Part shown: one piece after another, positions 18,543 to 27,425 of the stretch
How the letters are laid out: each line of letters opens with the position of its first letter
Numbering within the stretch: the first letter of the stretch is position 1
Source of the DNA: Erythrobacteraceae bacterium E2-1 Yellow Sea
GTDB taxonomy: Bacteria > Pseudomonadota > Alphaproteobacteria > Sphingomonadales > Sphingomonadaceae
Assembly: GCA_014983025.1 (NCBI GenBank)
Contig: JADCLP010000001.1
Coordinates: 1-64,000 of the forward strand
Length of the DNA stretch: 64,000 nt
Direction: 5' to 3'
Notes under the pieces: model-generated
Told to the model about the DNA's origin: nothing
Database searches by the model: none
Seen by the model: the letters and a program-made list of their open reading frames with translations, nothing else
Position numbers and translations under genes: made by a program

Positions 18543-18721
18543 CCTTCCAGGCTTTCAATTAAGGCATCGAGTTGTTTGAGTGTGCTGGCGAGTTCTTGCC
18601 GCATGCTGGAATCGCCAGCCGAAGTGTCAGAATTGGCGGGCAATAATTCAGCAGCAGAATTAATGCGTGCAAGCGCCGCTTCTATCCGTGCGATTGCCTG
18701 ATCGATCCCCTGCCCGTTCAT
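18539..18721 (-). CDS. small coiled-coil protein upstream of zapA
   Basis: A 60-residue protein starting MNGQGIDQAIARIEAALARI, with heptad-like hydrophobic spacing across most of its length (a predicted coiled coil ending LKQLDALIESLEG). The stop overlaps the zapA start as ATGA. The frame is open further upstream to 18805, but that part is not helix-like and approaches the tkt promoter. Not recognised as a named family. The zapA coupling and coiled coil suggest a division-associated partner, which is inference. Confidence 0.65.
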   Translation of the reverse strand: MNGQGIDQAIARIEAALARINSAAELLPANSDTSAGDSSMRQELASTLKQLDALIESLEG

Positions 18722-18937
18722 GGGTCGAGAATTACCAAGATTGGCGATTAAACGCAAAGCCTTGGCCAAGCCTGTTGATAAGTAGGTTGAGGGCATATGG
18801 TTCAAGGATGCGGGGATGCGCCGTGTGTCGCGCTTGACCTCTTCAGGCTACTCCGCAATGGCTGCGCGCGAGCCGAATCGGCGTACCTTGTCGCAATGCG
18901 ATTTTCCGGTGCGCACCGCCATCAGGAGCCCTTGCGA

Positions 18938-20914
18938 ATGAGCCTCGATCCCGCCCGCCTTCAGCCTATGGCAAATGCCATTCGCGCGCTTTCCATGGAT
19001 GCAGTCCAGGCGGCGAATTCTGGCCATCCCGGTATGCCGATGGGCATGGCCGATGTGGCAACAGTGCTGTGGTCGAAATATCTGAAGTTTGATCCTGCCG
19101 CGCCCGATTGGGCTGATCGCGACCGTTTCGTTCTTTCAGCAGGCCACGGCTCTATGCTGATTTACAGCCTGCTGCACCTGTCCGGCTATGACAGCCCGAC
19201 GATCGAGGATATTCGCAATTTCCGCCAGCTCGGCAGCCCCTGCGCGGGCCACCCGGAAAACTTCCTGATCCCCGGCGTTGAATGCACTACTGGTCCGCTG
19301 GGGCAGGGGCTGGCGATGGCTGTGGGTATGGCCATGGCCGAACGCCACCTCAACGCAGTTTATGGCAATGATCTGGTCGATCATCGTACCTGGGTGATTG
19401 CGGGCGATGGCTGCCTGATGGAAGGTATCAATCACGAGGCAATTGGCCTGGCCGGGCACCTTAAGCTGGGTCGCATGATCGTGATGTGGGATGACAACAA
19501 TATCACCATTGATGGTACAACAGACCTTTCGACCAGCGAAAATATCAAGGCGCGTTACGAAGCGACCGGTTGGCATGTGGTTGAATGCGATGGTCATGAT
19601 TTTGCTGACATCGCGCGGGCGATTGATGAAGCGGTCGCCGATGAACGCCCCTCTCTGGTTGCCTGCACAACCATCATCGGGAAGGGTGCACCCAATAAGC
19701 AGGGCACCAGTGCCACGCATGGCGCGCCGCTGGGGGCAGAGGAAATAGCTGCCGCCCGCGCTGAATTGGGCTGGGATGCGGAACCCTTCGTTGTTCCCGA
19801 AGATATTTTGGCAGACTGGCGCTCGACAGGCGAAGCGGGCAAGGCTGCCCATGCGGAATGGCAGGCAAAGGCATCCACTGACAGCAGTTTTGCCGAATTC
19901 TCCCGTCGCATGTCAGGTGAACTGCCGCAGGGTGGCGATGCATATGATGCTTACATTGCCAGCCTGATTGAAACGAAGCCCAAGGTTGCAACGCGTAAGG
20001 CCAGCCAAATGGCATTGGAAGCAATGACCAGTGCACTGCCTGATCTGGTGGGCGGTTCGGCCGATCTCACCGGTTCCAACCTGACCAATACCAGCTCCAC
20101 TGCGCCGTTTTCAGCCGATGATTACAGCGGTCGCCACGTCTATTACGGCATTCGCGAATTTGGCATGGCTGCCGCGATGAACGGCATGGCGCTGCATGGC
20201 GGGATCATCCCTTACGGCGGTACCTTCCTGGTGTTCAGCGATTACTGCCGTAACGCCATTCGCATGTCAGCCCTGCAGCAGACCCGCGCTATCTATGTCA
20301 TGACACATGACAGCATCGGGCTGGGTGAGGATGGACCGACCCATCAGCCGGTCGAACATGTCATGTCGCTGCGCCTGATCCCCAATCTGTTGGTGTTCCG
20401 TCCTGCCGATGCGCTGGAAACTGCTGAAGCATGGGTATTGGCAGTCAAGCAGCAGGATCGCCCCTCTGTTCTGGCGCTTTCACGACAGAACCTTCCAGCT
20501 GTGCGATTTGATGATGAGATGAAATCTGCACAGGGGGCCTATCGCCTTAAATCCGCAGATGCTTCGCGAAAAGTGGTGCTGATCGCATCAGGTTCTGAGG
20601 TGGAGCTGGCGCTGGCCTGTGCCGCCGCCCTTGAAGAACAGGGCGTGGGTGCTGATGTGGTTTCCATGCCTTGTATGGAATTGTTTGAAGAACAGGATGC
20701 TGCATATAAGGCCGACCTGCTGCCAGCTGATGCACTCAAGGTTTCGATTGAAGCTGGTAGCACGCTGGGTTGGGAACGCTACACGGGCACCGACGGTATC
20801 CAGATCGGGCTGGATCGCTTTGGCGCATCCGCCCCGGCGGAACAACTTTTTGCCAAATTCGGCTTCACTGCGGACGCAATTGTTCCGCAAATCACAAATA
20901 AACTGAACGGTTAA
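18938..20914 (+). CDS. tkt: transketolase
   Basis: A 658-residue thiamine-diphosphate enzyme that moves two-carbon units in the pentose phosphate pathway. Seen: N-terminal RALSMDAVQAANSGHPGMPMG, the ThDP motif GDGCLMEGINHEAIGLAGHL ending in the NN pair (DDNNITIDG), and the pyrimidine-domain GIREFGMAAAMNGMALHGG. The ATG at 18938 is chosen because AGGAG lies at 18924-18928 and homology starts there; the frame is open to 18797. It heads the run tkt-gap-pgk-fba with short gaps, a probable central-carbon operon. Confidence 0.96.
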   Translation: MSLDPARLQPMANAIRALSMDAVQAANSGHPGMPMGMADVATVLWSKYLKFDPAAPDWADRDRFVLSAGHGSMLIYSLLHLSGYDSPTIEDIRNFRQLGSPCAGHPENFLIPGVECTTGPLGQGLAMAVGMAMAERHLNAVYGNDLVDHRTWVIAGDGCLMEGINHEAIGLAGHLKLGRMIVMWDDNNITIDGTTDLSTSENIKARYEATGWHVVECDGHDFADIARAIDEAVADERPSLVACTTIIGKGAPNKQGTSATHGAPLGAEEIAAARAELGWDAEPFVVPEDILADWRSTGEAGKAAHAEWQAKASTDSSFAEFSRRMSGELPQGGDAYDAYIASLIETKPKVATRKASQMALEAMTSALPDLVGGSADLTGSNLTNTSSTAPFSADDYSGRHVYYGIREFGMAAAMNGMALHGGIIPYGGTFLVFSDYCRNAIRMSALQQTRAIYVMTHDSIGLGEDGPTHQPVEHVMSLRLIPNLLVFRPADALETAEAWVLAVKQQDRPSVLALSRQNLPAVRFDDEMKSAQGAYRLKSADASRKVVLIASGSEVELALACAAALEEQGVGADVVSMPCMELFEEQDAAYKADLLPADALKVSIEAGSTLGWERYTGTDGIQIGLDRFGASAPAEQLFAKFGFTADAIVPQITNKLNG

Positions 20915-20929
20915 GCAGGAGTTTTTAAC

Positions 20930-21937
20930 ATGGCGACCAAGGTTGCGATCAATGGTTTTGGGCGTATCGGGCGGCTTGTCGCGCGCGCCATTCTGGAACG
21001 CAATGACCACGATCTCGAACTCGTTTCGATTAACGATCTGGCAGACACCAAATCGAACGCGCTGCTGTTTCAGTATGACAGCACGCATGGCCGTTATCCC
21101 GGCACGGTTGTTGCAGGTGACGGAAAGATCACGATTGATGGCAAGGACATCATCGTCACCTCTGAACGTGATCCCGGCAATTTGCCTCATGGCGAACAGG
21201 GTATCGACATCGTCATGGAATGCACCGGCTTTTTCCAGAGCCACGAAGCTGCAGAACCGCATTTGAAGGCAGGTGCGAAGCGTGTGGTGATTTCTGCGCC
21301 AGCAACGGGCGTATCAAAGACTATCGTTTACGGTGTGAACCATGACACGCTGACTTCGGACGATGTGATCATCTCCAACGCCAGCTGCACCACCAACTGC
21401 CTCGCCCCGATGGCCAAGGTTCTGCATGACACGGTGGGCATCGAACGCGGTTTCATGACCACGATCCACAGCTACACCAATGACCAGCGCATGCTGGATC
21501 AGATGCATGGCGATATGCGCCGTGCACGCGGTGGTGCGCAGAACATGATCCCGACCACCACGGGTGCTGCCCGCGCCGTGGGCCTGGTTCTGCCCGAACT
21601 GGCAGGCAAGCTGGACGGGTCATCTGTTCGCGTGCCGACCCCCAATGTCTCCATGGTTGACCTGGTGTTCACGCCGGGCCGTGACACCAGCAAGGAAGAA
21701 CTGAACGCCGCGCTGAAGGCGGCTGCGGAAGGCGCGATGAAGGGTGTGCTTGATTACACCGATCAGCCTCTAGTCAGCAGCGATTTCAACCACTATCCGG
21801 CCAGCTCAACCATCGACAGCCTGGAAACCACGGTGATGGAAGGCAAGCTTGCCCGCGTTGTCAGCTGGTATGACAATGAGTGGGGCTTCTCCAATCGCAT
21901 GATCGACACTTCTGGCGTTGTCGCCAGCCTGATCTGA
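20930..21937 (+). CDS. gap: glyceraldehyde-3-phosphate dehydrogenase, type I
   Basis: A 335-residue GAPDH. It has the NAD-binding start INGFGRIGRLVARAI and the catalytic signature ASCTTNCLAP with the active cysteine, and ends in WYDNEWGFSNRMID. It oxidises glyceraldehyde 3-phosphate to 1,3-bisphosphoglycerate. It begins 15 bases after tkt with AGGAG upstream (caggagtttttaac) and is followed by pgk after 10 bases, so the three genes are probably one transcript. Confidence 0.97.
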   Translation: MATKVAINGFGRIGRLVARAILERNDHDLELVSINDLADTKSNALLFQYDSTHGRYPGTVVAGDGKITIDGKDIIVTSERDPGNLPHGEQGIDIVMECTGFFQSHEAAEPHLKAGAKRVVISAPATGVSKTIVYGVNHDTLTSDDVIISNASCTTNCLAPMAKVLHDTVGIERGFMTTIHSYTNDQRMLDQMHGDMRRARGGAQNMIPTTTGAARAVGLVLPELAGKLDGSSVRVPTPNVSMVDLVFTPGRDTSKEELNAALKAAAEGAMKGVLDYTDQPLVSSDFNHYPASSTIDSLETTVMEGKLARVVSWYDNEWGFSNRMIDTSGVVASLI

Positions 21938-21947
21938 GGAACGAGTA

Positions 21948-23147
21948 ATGGCGGGCTTCAAGACTCTGGATGATCTGGGCGATGTCACCGGCAAGGTGGC
22001 ATTGGTTCGCGTCGATCTGAACCTTCCGATGAAGGATGGTTCGGCCACTGACGTGACCCGGGTCGAAGCAGCGAAGCCCACCATTCTGGAATTGAGCGAG
22101 AAGGGGGCGAAAGTCATCCTGCTCGCCCATTTCGGCCGGCCCAAGGGCGCGCGCAGCTCGGTTCTCTCCACCAGCATGGTGCAGGGCGATGTTGAGCGGG
22201 TACTGGGCAAGGAAATCATGTTCATCCCCGAAGTTGCGGGGCCGGTTGCCGCGCAGGCGATCGGGATTCTGAGCGCGGGCGATATCGGCCTGATGGACAA
22301 TGTCCGTTTCTGGCCCGGTGAAGAGGCGAATGATGCCGAATTCGCCAAGGCAATCGCCGCCAATGCCGATTTCTATGTCAATGATGCCTTTTCCGCCGCG
22401 CACCGCGCGCATGCGACGACAGAGGGGCTGGCGCATGTCCTGCCAGCCTATGCCGGGCGCGCAATGGAAAAAGAGCTGAAAGCGCTCGACGCCGCGCTTG
22501 GCACTCCGCAGCCGCCTGTTGCCGCAGTGGTTGGTGGGGCCAAGGTTTCGACCAAACTGGCCGTGCTGGAAAACCTTGTCGGCAAGGTGCAGCACCTGAT
22601 TATCGGCGGCGGCATGGCCAACACTTTCCTCGCCGCAAAAGGCGTGGATGTGGGCAAGTCGCTTTGCGAACATGACCTGACCGATACGGCCAATGCGATC
22701 ATGGCGCGCGCGGATGAGAGCGGCTGCACCGTCCATCTGCCCTATGACGTGGTTGTAGCGAAGGAATTTGCCGCCAATCCACCCTCCCTTCGTACCTGTA
22801 ATGTGCACGAAGTGGCTGCAGATGAGATGATCCTGGACGTTGGCCCGCTGGCGACCGAGGCATTGGGCGATGTGCTGAAAACCTGCGCCACGCTGGTGTG
22901 GAACGGCCCGATGGGCGCGTTTGAAACGCCGCCTTTCGATGCTGCAACCGTGGCGCTGGCGCGCATGGCTGCCGCACTGACGCAGGAAGGATCGTTGATC
23001 TCGGTTGCAGGCGGTGGTGATACCGTCGCCGCGCTGGCACATGCAGGGGTCACTGACGACGTGACCTATATCTCAACCGCCGGTGGCGCCTTCCTCGAAT
23101 GGATGGAAGGGAAGGAACTTCCGGGCGTTGCTGCGCTCTCCAAATAA
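21948..23147 (+). CDS. pgk: phosphoglycerate kinase
   Basis: A 399-residue monomeric kinase with the N-terminal signature VALVRVDLNLPMKDG, HFGRPKG (basic substrate patch), the hinge region KELKALDAAL, VVGGAKVSTK, and the nucleotide-binding end GGGDTVAAL...STAGGAFLEWMEGKELPG. It makes ATP from 1,3-bisphosphoglycerate. It starts 10 bases after gap. The 119-base gap to fba shows no clear terminator. Confidence 0.97.
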   Translation: MAGFKTLDDLGDVTGKVALVRVDLNLPMKDGSATDVTRVEAAKPTILELSEKGAKVILLAHFGRPKGARSSVLSTSMVQGDVERVLGKEIMFIPEVAGPVAAQAIGILSAGDIGLMDNVRFWPGEEANDAEFAKAIAANADFYVNDAFSAAHRAHATTEGLAHVLPAYAGRAMEKELKALDAALGTPQPPVAAVVGGAKVSTKLAVLENLVGKVQHLIIGGGMANTFLAAKGVDVGKSLCEHDLTDTANAIMARADESGCTVHLPYDVVVAKEFAANPPSLRTCNVHEVAADEMILDVGPLATEALGDVLKTCATLVWNGPMGAFETPPFDAATVALARMAAALTQEGSLISVAGGGDTVAALAHAGVTDDVTYISTAGGAFLEWMEGKELPGVAALSK

Positions 23148-23266
23148 ACCAGTCGAAATAGACAATCCGCATAGTTGCGATGCGCCACGCTGCTTTGTAT
23201 GGGCCCGCGCGAGCATACGAATGCACAACCACTCTGCACAGACCCAATCAAATACAGGATCACGCC

Positions 23267-24157
23267 ATGAACAGCCAGGAAATGACCGCAAAGATTGCCA
23301 CAGGCGAAGGTTTTATCGCCGCGCTTGATCAGTCGGGCGGCTCAACCCCCAAGGCGCTGCGTGGCTATGGCGTGGAAGATAGCGAGTGGAATGGCGATGA
23401 AGAAATGTTCGCCCGCATCCACGAAATGCGCAGTCGCGTGATCACTTCGCCCAGCTTTTCCAATGGCAAGGTGATCGGTGCGATCCTGTTCGAACGAACG
23501 ATGGATGGGCAGGTTGATGGCAAAAGCACGGCTGACGCGCTGAAGGCGCGCGGCGTTGTGCCCTTTATCAAGGTTGATCAGGGGCTGGAAGATGAAGCCA
23601 ATGGCGTCCAGCTGATGAAGGCGATGGACAAGCTGCCTGCGTTGCTGGAAAAATCGGTCGCAGCCGGCATGTTTGGCACCAAGATGCGTTCGGTCATCAA
23701 ATCGGCCAATGCTGAAGGCATTGCCGCTGTGGTGAAACAGCAGTTCGAAGTGGGCAACCAGATTGCCGATGCAGGCCTGGTCCCTATGCTGGAGCCGGAA
23801 TATGACATCACCTCTGCCGACCGCGCGGAAGGTGAAAAGACCCTGCTGGGTGAAATCATGAAGGGTCTGGACAGCCTGCCTGAAGGTCGCATGATGATGC
23901 TGAAGCTGTCCATACCCGTGGAATCTAACCTTTATGCCCCGGCGATTGCGCACCCCAATGTGCTGCGTGTGGTTGCCTTGTCAGGTGGCTATTCAACCGA
24001 TGAGGCTTGTGAGCATCTGGCCAAGAACAAGGGCATGATCGCCAGCTTCAGCCGTGGTTTGCTGCAGGATTTGCGCAAAGGCCAGTCGGATGAAGAATTT
24101 GACGCGGCACTGGGTGGCGCGATTGATCAGATCCAGGCGGCATCCGTCGCTGGCTGA
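23267..24157 (+). CDS. class I fructose-bisphosphate aldolase
   Basis: A 296-residue Schiff-base aldolase of the compact bacterial type known from staphylococci. Seen: GEGFIAALDQSGGSTPKALRGYG, ITSPSFSNGKVIGAILFE, GTKMRSVIKSANAEGI, the MLKLSIP strand where the catalytic lysine lies, and VVALSGGYSTDEAC. It reversibly splits fructose 1,6-bisphosphate without a metal. The ATG at 23267 fits homology; upstream in-frame codons are untranslated leader. Proximity to pgk suggests a role in gluconeogenesis or glycolysis. Confidence 0.95.
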   Translation: MNSQEMTAKIATGEGFIAALDQSGGSTPKALRGYGVEDSEWNGDEEMFARIHEMRSRVITSPSFSNGKVIGAILFERTMDGQVDGKSTADALKARGVVPFIKVDQGLEDEANGVQLMKAMDKLPALLEKSVAAGMFGTKMRSVIKSANAEGIAAVVKQQFEVGNQIADAGLVPMLEPEYDITSADRAEGEKTLLGEIMKGLDSLPEGRMMMLKLSIPVESNLYAPAIAHPNVLRVVALSGGYSTDEACEHLAKNKGMIASFSRGLLQDLRKGQSDEEFDAALGGAIDQIQAASVAG

Positions 24158-24163
24158 TCGGGT

Positions 24164-24535
24164 TTAGCGCGCCGATGGCGTAAAAATCAGGTCCATACTG
24201 TAATCCGCCAACTCTATCGCCCCGGCATCGCTGGGCGGGGTTGAGGTGGAGGAGAACAGCAGCGTGCCATTGTTCAATTGCTGTGGCACGCCCAGTTCCA
24301 GAACTACTTCGCGCATCTGCGGGCCATCTGTTACGGCAGCGGATACGGCCAGCCGTTCCTCTACAAAGCACAATTCGCGGTCCGTACAGCGGCTGTCCTC
24401 AACAATTCCGATCGCCATCACGGCGACTTCCGGGCTCATCTGCGTCACGTCAAACATCGCCACATTTTCTGCCACCATCGGGGCATTAGCCGTTGCTGTG
24501 GCCATCAGGACGGGTGCGAGAAGTGATTCGAACAT
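24164..24535 (-). CDS. hypothetical exported protein
   Basis: A 123-residue protein starting MFESLLAPVLMATATANA, a short likely signal peptide with a possible cleavage after ATANA. The mature part has two cysteines 5 residues apart (SRCTDRELCF), which could form a disulfide in the periplasm. The ATG at 24535 is chosen over 24547 because GGAGG lies 6 bases upstream on this strand. That SD is inside a hairpin (next entry). Family not recognised. It is convergent with fba. Confidence 0.65.
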   Translation of the reverse strand: MFESLLAPVLMATATANAPMVAENVAMFDVTQMSPEVAVMAIGIVEDSRCTDRELCFVEERLAVSAAVTDGPQMREVVLELGVPQQLNNGTLLFSSTSTPPSDAGAIELADYSMDLIFTPSAR

Positions 24536-24539
24536 GCTA

Positions 24540-24556
24540 GCCTCCAAACAGGAGGC
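24540..24556 (-). promoter_or_regulatory. hairpin that masks the Shine-Dalgarno
   Basis: GCCTCC-tgttt-GGAGGC on the minus strand forms a perfect 6-bp stem. Its 3' arm is the only SD for the exported protein at 24164-24535. Folding would block ribosome entry, so expression could be conditional. It might instead act as a weak plus-strand terminator (ATTTAT follows). Confidence 0.4.
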
Positions 24557-24687
24557 ATTTATAGCTCAACACCCAGCAACTGGCGCATGGGGAACATCAC
24601 CTGTCCTGAAAGGGCACAGTGGGTTTATTCCATGCCTTGCTAGCTAATTCATTGGCGGCGTACCTACGTATCGCTATTGCAGCCTGC

Positions 24688-25326
24688 ATGAATGACATGA
24701 TCGTGCCCACGCAGCTTTATTTGATTTCTCCGTCCGACGTGTCGGGAGATTTCCCTGCACGGTTGGAGAGCGCCTTGGCGGCCGGGCAGGGCATAGTCAC
24801 CGCATTTCAGTTTCGCGTGAAGGATGTTGACCAGCATGAGGCTGCACGGTTGGCAGAGCCATTGCAGGCGATCTGCGCCGCGCATGACGTGGCCTTTATC
24901 GTCAATGATTCGGTCGCATTGGCTAAGCGATTGGGGGCAGACGGGGTTCATCTGGGGCAGGGCGATGGCGATCCAAAGGATGCACGGGCCCAATTGGGGC
25001 GAGAGGCACAGATTGGCGTTACCTGCCATGCCTCCAGGCATCTGGCGATGGAAGCGGGCGAGGCGGGCGCAGATTACGTCGCTTTCGGGGCATTCTACCC
25101 TTCAAGCACCAAGGACACAGAACACCATGCTGGGCCGGAACTCCTCGAATGGTGGAGCAAACTTTTCGAAATTCCCTGTGTGGCTATTGGTGGAATCACG
25201 CCTGACAATTGCCAGCCACTGATCGAAGCGGGCGCAGATTTTCTGGCGGTCAGCGGCGCTGTGTGGAACGGCGATGAAGTTGCCGCGATCAAGGCGTTTG
25301 CCAAAAAAATCGTCAGCGCCAGTTAA
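24688..25326 (+). CDS. thiE: thiamine phosphate synthase
   Basis: A 212-residue TIM-barrel ThiE that couples HMP-pyrophosphate and thiazole phosphate. Seen: GIVTAFQFRVKD near the first strand (usually QLR-K), ICAAHDVAFIVNDSVALAKRLGADGVHLGQGD, VTCHASRHLAMEAGEAGADYVAFGAFYPS and AIGGITPDNCQPLIEAGADFLAVSGAVW. A start at the ATG 24688 or 24697 is likely. No TPP riboswitch was seen upstream. Its stop TAA shares bases with the stop of the convergent gene at 25323. Confidence 0.92.
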   Translation: MNDMIVPTQLYLISPSDVSGDFPARLESALAAGQGIVTAFQFRVKDVDQHEAARLAEPLQAICAAHDVAFIVNDSVALAKRLGADGVHLGQGDGDPKDARAQLGREAQIGVTCHASRHLAMEAGEAGADYVAFGAFYPSSTKDTEHHAGPELLEWWSKLFEIPCVAIGGITPDNCQPLIEAGADFLAVSGAVWNGDEVAAIKAFAKKIVSAS

Positions 25327-25700
25327 ACAGCAGGCCCCAGTCTTACGCAACGTATTGCGCCCAGTGATCCATCCTGATCCAGCGAACGCAGCGTGTATTC
25401 CCCCTGCCTTTGCAGCCTGGTTCCTTTCAACGGCCCGCGTGTAAACACCAGTTTATCACCTTTAAGCAGATAGGTGCCACGTCCCGTGTCAGCCTGATAG
25501 CTTGAGGCGTTGAGGATGGTGAAGTCCATCCCTTCTACTGGCAACCACGCTGCGCCTGCCGCATCGCCAGGTAGTGCACATTGATAGACGCCCTGGGGCA
25601 AGGTCTTGAGTATGCCGCCTTGCAAGGCCGATGCCTGACTGGGCAAAAGCGCCATAACCGCAAGCCCGAGGGCGTATCTGGGAAGGATGGGTAATCGCAT
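25323..25700 (-). CDS. hypothetical exported protein divergent from efp
   Basis: A 125-residue protein with a signal peptide MRLPILPRYALGLAVMALLPSQASA (residues 1-25, cleavage likely after ASA). The mature domain is small and beta-rich: LPQGVYQCALPGDAAGAAW, then GTYLLKGDKLVFTRGPLKG. It probably acts in the periplasm; function unknown. The ATG at 25700 gives a clean signal peptide; a start at 25736 would not. It overlaps the thiE stop by 4 bases, tail to tail, and is divergent from efp. Confidence 0.7.
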   Translation of the reverse strand: MRLPILPRYALGLAVMALLPSQASALQGGILKTLPQGVYQCALPGDAAGAAWLPVEGMDFTILNASSYQADTGRGTYLLKGDKLVFTRGPLKGTRLQRQGEYTLRSLDQDGSLGAIRCVRLGPAV

Positions 25701-25810
25701 GTTTGTGCCATTACACCCTGCCGCCTTGCCCCGCAATGAAGGCTCGGCTAAAGGCGCGCGACATATGCGCTGGCTGACTGGCCCGCAAATCCCACAAGAG
25801 GTTCTTTGAC

Positions 25811-26374
25811 ATGAAGATCAGCGGCGTTGACATCCGCCCCGGCAACATTCTGGAATATGAAGGCGGTATCTGGAAGGTCGCCAAAATCCAGCACACCCAA
25901 CCTGGTAAGGGTGGGGCCTATATGCAGGTTGAAATGAAAAACCTGCAGGATGGCCGCAAGACCAATGTGCGCTTCCGCAGTGCTGACACAGTTGAGCGTG
26001 TGCGTCTGGACACCAAGGAATTTCAGTTCCTGTATGAAGATGGCGAAATGCTGGTCTTCATGGACAATGACACATACGAACAGATCAACCTGCCCAGTGA
26101 CCTTTTGGGCGATGCACGCCCATTCCTGCAGGATGGCATGCAGGTGACGCTGGAATTGTGGGAAGAAAAACCCATCAGTGTTGAATTGCCGTCTCAGATC
26201 GAGGCGACGATTGTGGAAGCTGATGCCGTGGTTAAGGGGCAGACCGCTTCTTCCAGCTACAAGCCTGCCATTCTTGATAATGGTGTGCGCATCATGGTTC
26301 CGCCGCACATCGAAAGCGGCACACGTATTGTTGTCGACGTTTACGAACAGACATACGTCGGCAAGGCGAATTGA
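25811..26374 (+). CDS. efp: translation elongation factor P
   Basis: A 187-residue three-domain EF-P that relieves stalling at polyproline. The tip of domain I has PGKGGAY with Lys33, the residue that is beta-lysylated in many bacteria. EF-P signature regions [20 protein letters not shown] and the C-terminal [20 protein letters not shown] are clear. AAGAGG lies upstream of the ATG. epmA/epmB modification genes are not in the window. The next gene starts 7 bases after the stop, so it is likely co-transcribed. Confidence 0.97.
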   Translation: MKISGVDIRPGNILEYEGGIWKVAKIQHTQPGKGGAYMQVEMKNLQDGRKTNVRFRSADTVERVRLDTKEFQFLYEDGEMLVFMDNDTYEQINLPSDLLGDARPFLQDGMQVTLELWEEKPISVELPSQIEATIVEADAVVKGQTASSSYKPAILDNGVRIMVPPHIESGTRIVVDVYEQTYVGKAN

Positions 26375-26381
26375 GCAGATC

Positions 26382-27203
26382 ATGGCAGTACTTTCTGGCC
26401 TGATCCGGGTGATGGAAAAGGCTGCCCGCAAAGCGGGTGGCCGTCTGCGCCGTGACTTTGGTGAGGTGGAACATCTCCAGGTCAGCCGCAAGGGCCCGGC
26501 TGATTTCGTATCCAAGGCAGATATGCGCGCTGAACGCGCTGTCTATGACGAACTGCTGCAAGCACGACCCGATTGGGGCTTTGTACTGGAAGAAGCAGGC
26601 GTAATTGAAGGTGATCCGACCAAGCCGCGCTGGATCATTGATCCCCTCGATGGCACCAGCAACTTCCTGCACGGTATTCCGCATTTTGCGGTGTCTATCG
26701 CTGCTCAGGAACCAAAACTGGATGGCAGCGGTTGGGGTGATGTGATTGCAGGTGTGATCTATCAGCCGATTACCGATGAAACATTCTGGGCAGAAAAAAC
26801 GCGCGGTGCATGGCTGCATGATGGCCGTTTGCGCGTATCATCGCGTAATCGCATGTCCGATGCGCTGATTGCCACTGGCATACCTTTTCAGGGTGCGGGC
26901 GATCCGGCCGAATGGATGAAAATTTACGCCGCAATCGGGCCGGAAGTCGCCGGTATCCGTCGTTTTGGCGCTGCTTCGCTTGATCTGGCGTGGCTGGCTG
27001 CAGGCAGGTTTGATGGCTTCTGGGAAACCGGTCTGAAGTCATGGGATACCGCAGCAGGGTGCCTTCTGGTGCGCGAAGCAGGTGGCTTTGTCAGTGATTT
27101 TCGTGGGCGTAGTGAGCCGTTCCATGATGCGCAGGTGCTCGCGGCAAATGATGCTTTGCATAGCAAATTGCATAAATTGCTCGCTAATGCCTTGAAGGGT
27201 TGA
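26382..27203 (+). CDS. inositol monophosphatase family protein (SuhB-like)
   Basis: A 273-residue Mg-dependent phosphatase. Motifs: LEEAG in place of the GEES loop, WIIDPLDGTSNFLHGIPHFAVS (metal-binding DPLDGTxNF), and the C-terminal LKSWDTAAGCLLVREAGG. Family members act on inositol phosphates or related sugars, and SuhB also affects rRNA transcription. The exact substrate is not shown here. The ATG at 26382 follows the efp stop by 7 bases; upstream in-frame codons lie within efp. Confidence 0.92.
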   Translation: MAVLSGLIRVMEKAARKAGGRLRRDFGEVEHLQVSRKGPADFVSKADMRAERAVYDELLQARPDWGFVLEEAGVIEGDPTKPRWIIDPLDGTSNFLHGIPHFAVSIAAQEPKLDGSGWGDVIAGVIYQPITDETFWAEKTRGAWLHDGRLRVSSRNRMSDALIATGIPFQGAGDPAEWMKIYAAIGPEVAGIRRFGAASLDLAWLAAGRFDGFWETGLKSWDTAAGCLLVREAGGFVSDFRGRSEPFHDAQVLAANDALHSKLHKLLANALKG

Positions 27204-27237
27204 GAAAGCGCGGCTAATTGCCGCGCGCACGCACAGG

Positions 27238-27322
27238 GCCTCTGTGGCGGAATTGGTAGACGCGCTCGACTCAAAATCGAGTTTCTTACGAAGTGCCGGT
27301 TCGAGTCCGGCCAGAGGTACCA
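27238..27322 (+). tRNA. tRNA-Leu (CAA anticodon)
   Basis: An 85-base type II tRNA with long variable arm and encoded CCA. The acceptor stem is GCCTCTG/CAGAGGT (G-T first pair), discriminator A. The anticodon loop CTCAAAA between CTCGA/TCGAG gives CAA, decoding UUG. GGTTCGAGTCC forms the T arm. Confidence 0.96.
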
Positions 27323-27343
27323 GGCCCTGATCGGCAATATTTC

Positions 27344-27375
27344 CCACCCTGCATGGGGTGGAGGGTGCTTTTCCT
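27344..27375 (+). terminator. candidate terminator after tRNA-Leu
   Basis: CCACCC-tgcatg-GGGTGG is a perfect 6-bp stem 22 bases after the tRNA, followed by AGGGTGCTTTTCC with a short T-run. It fits a weak intrinsic terminator ahead of the SLC13-type gene. Confidence 0.5.
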
Positions 27376-27425
27376 GTAAAACCACTTGTAATTTGGCCCA
27401 TGCTTTGGGAATCAGTGTCTTATAG

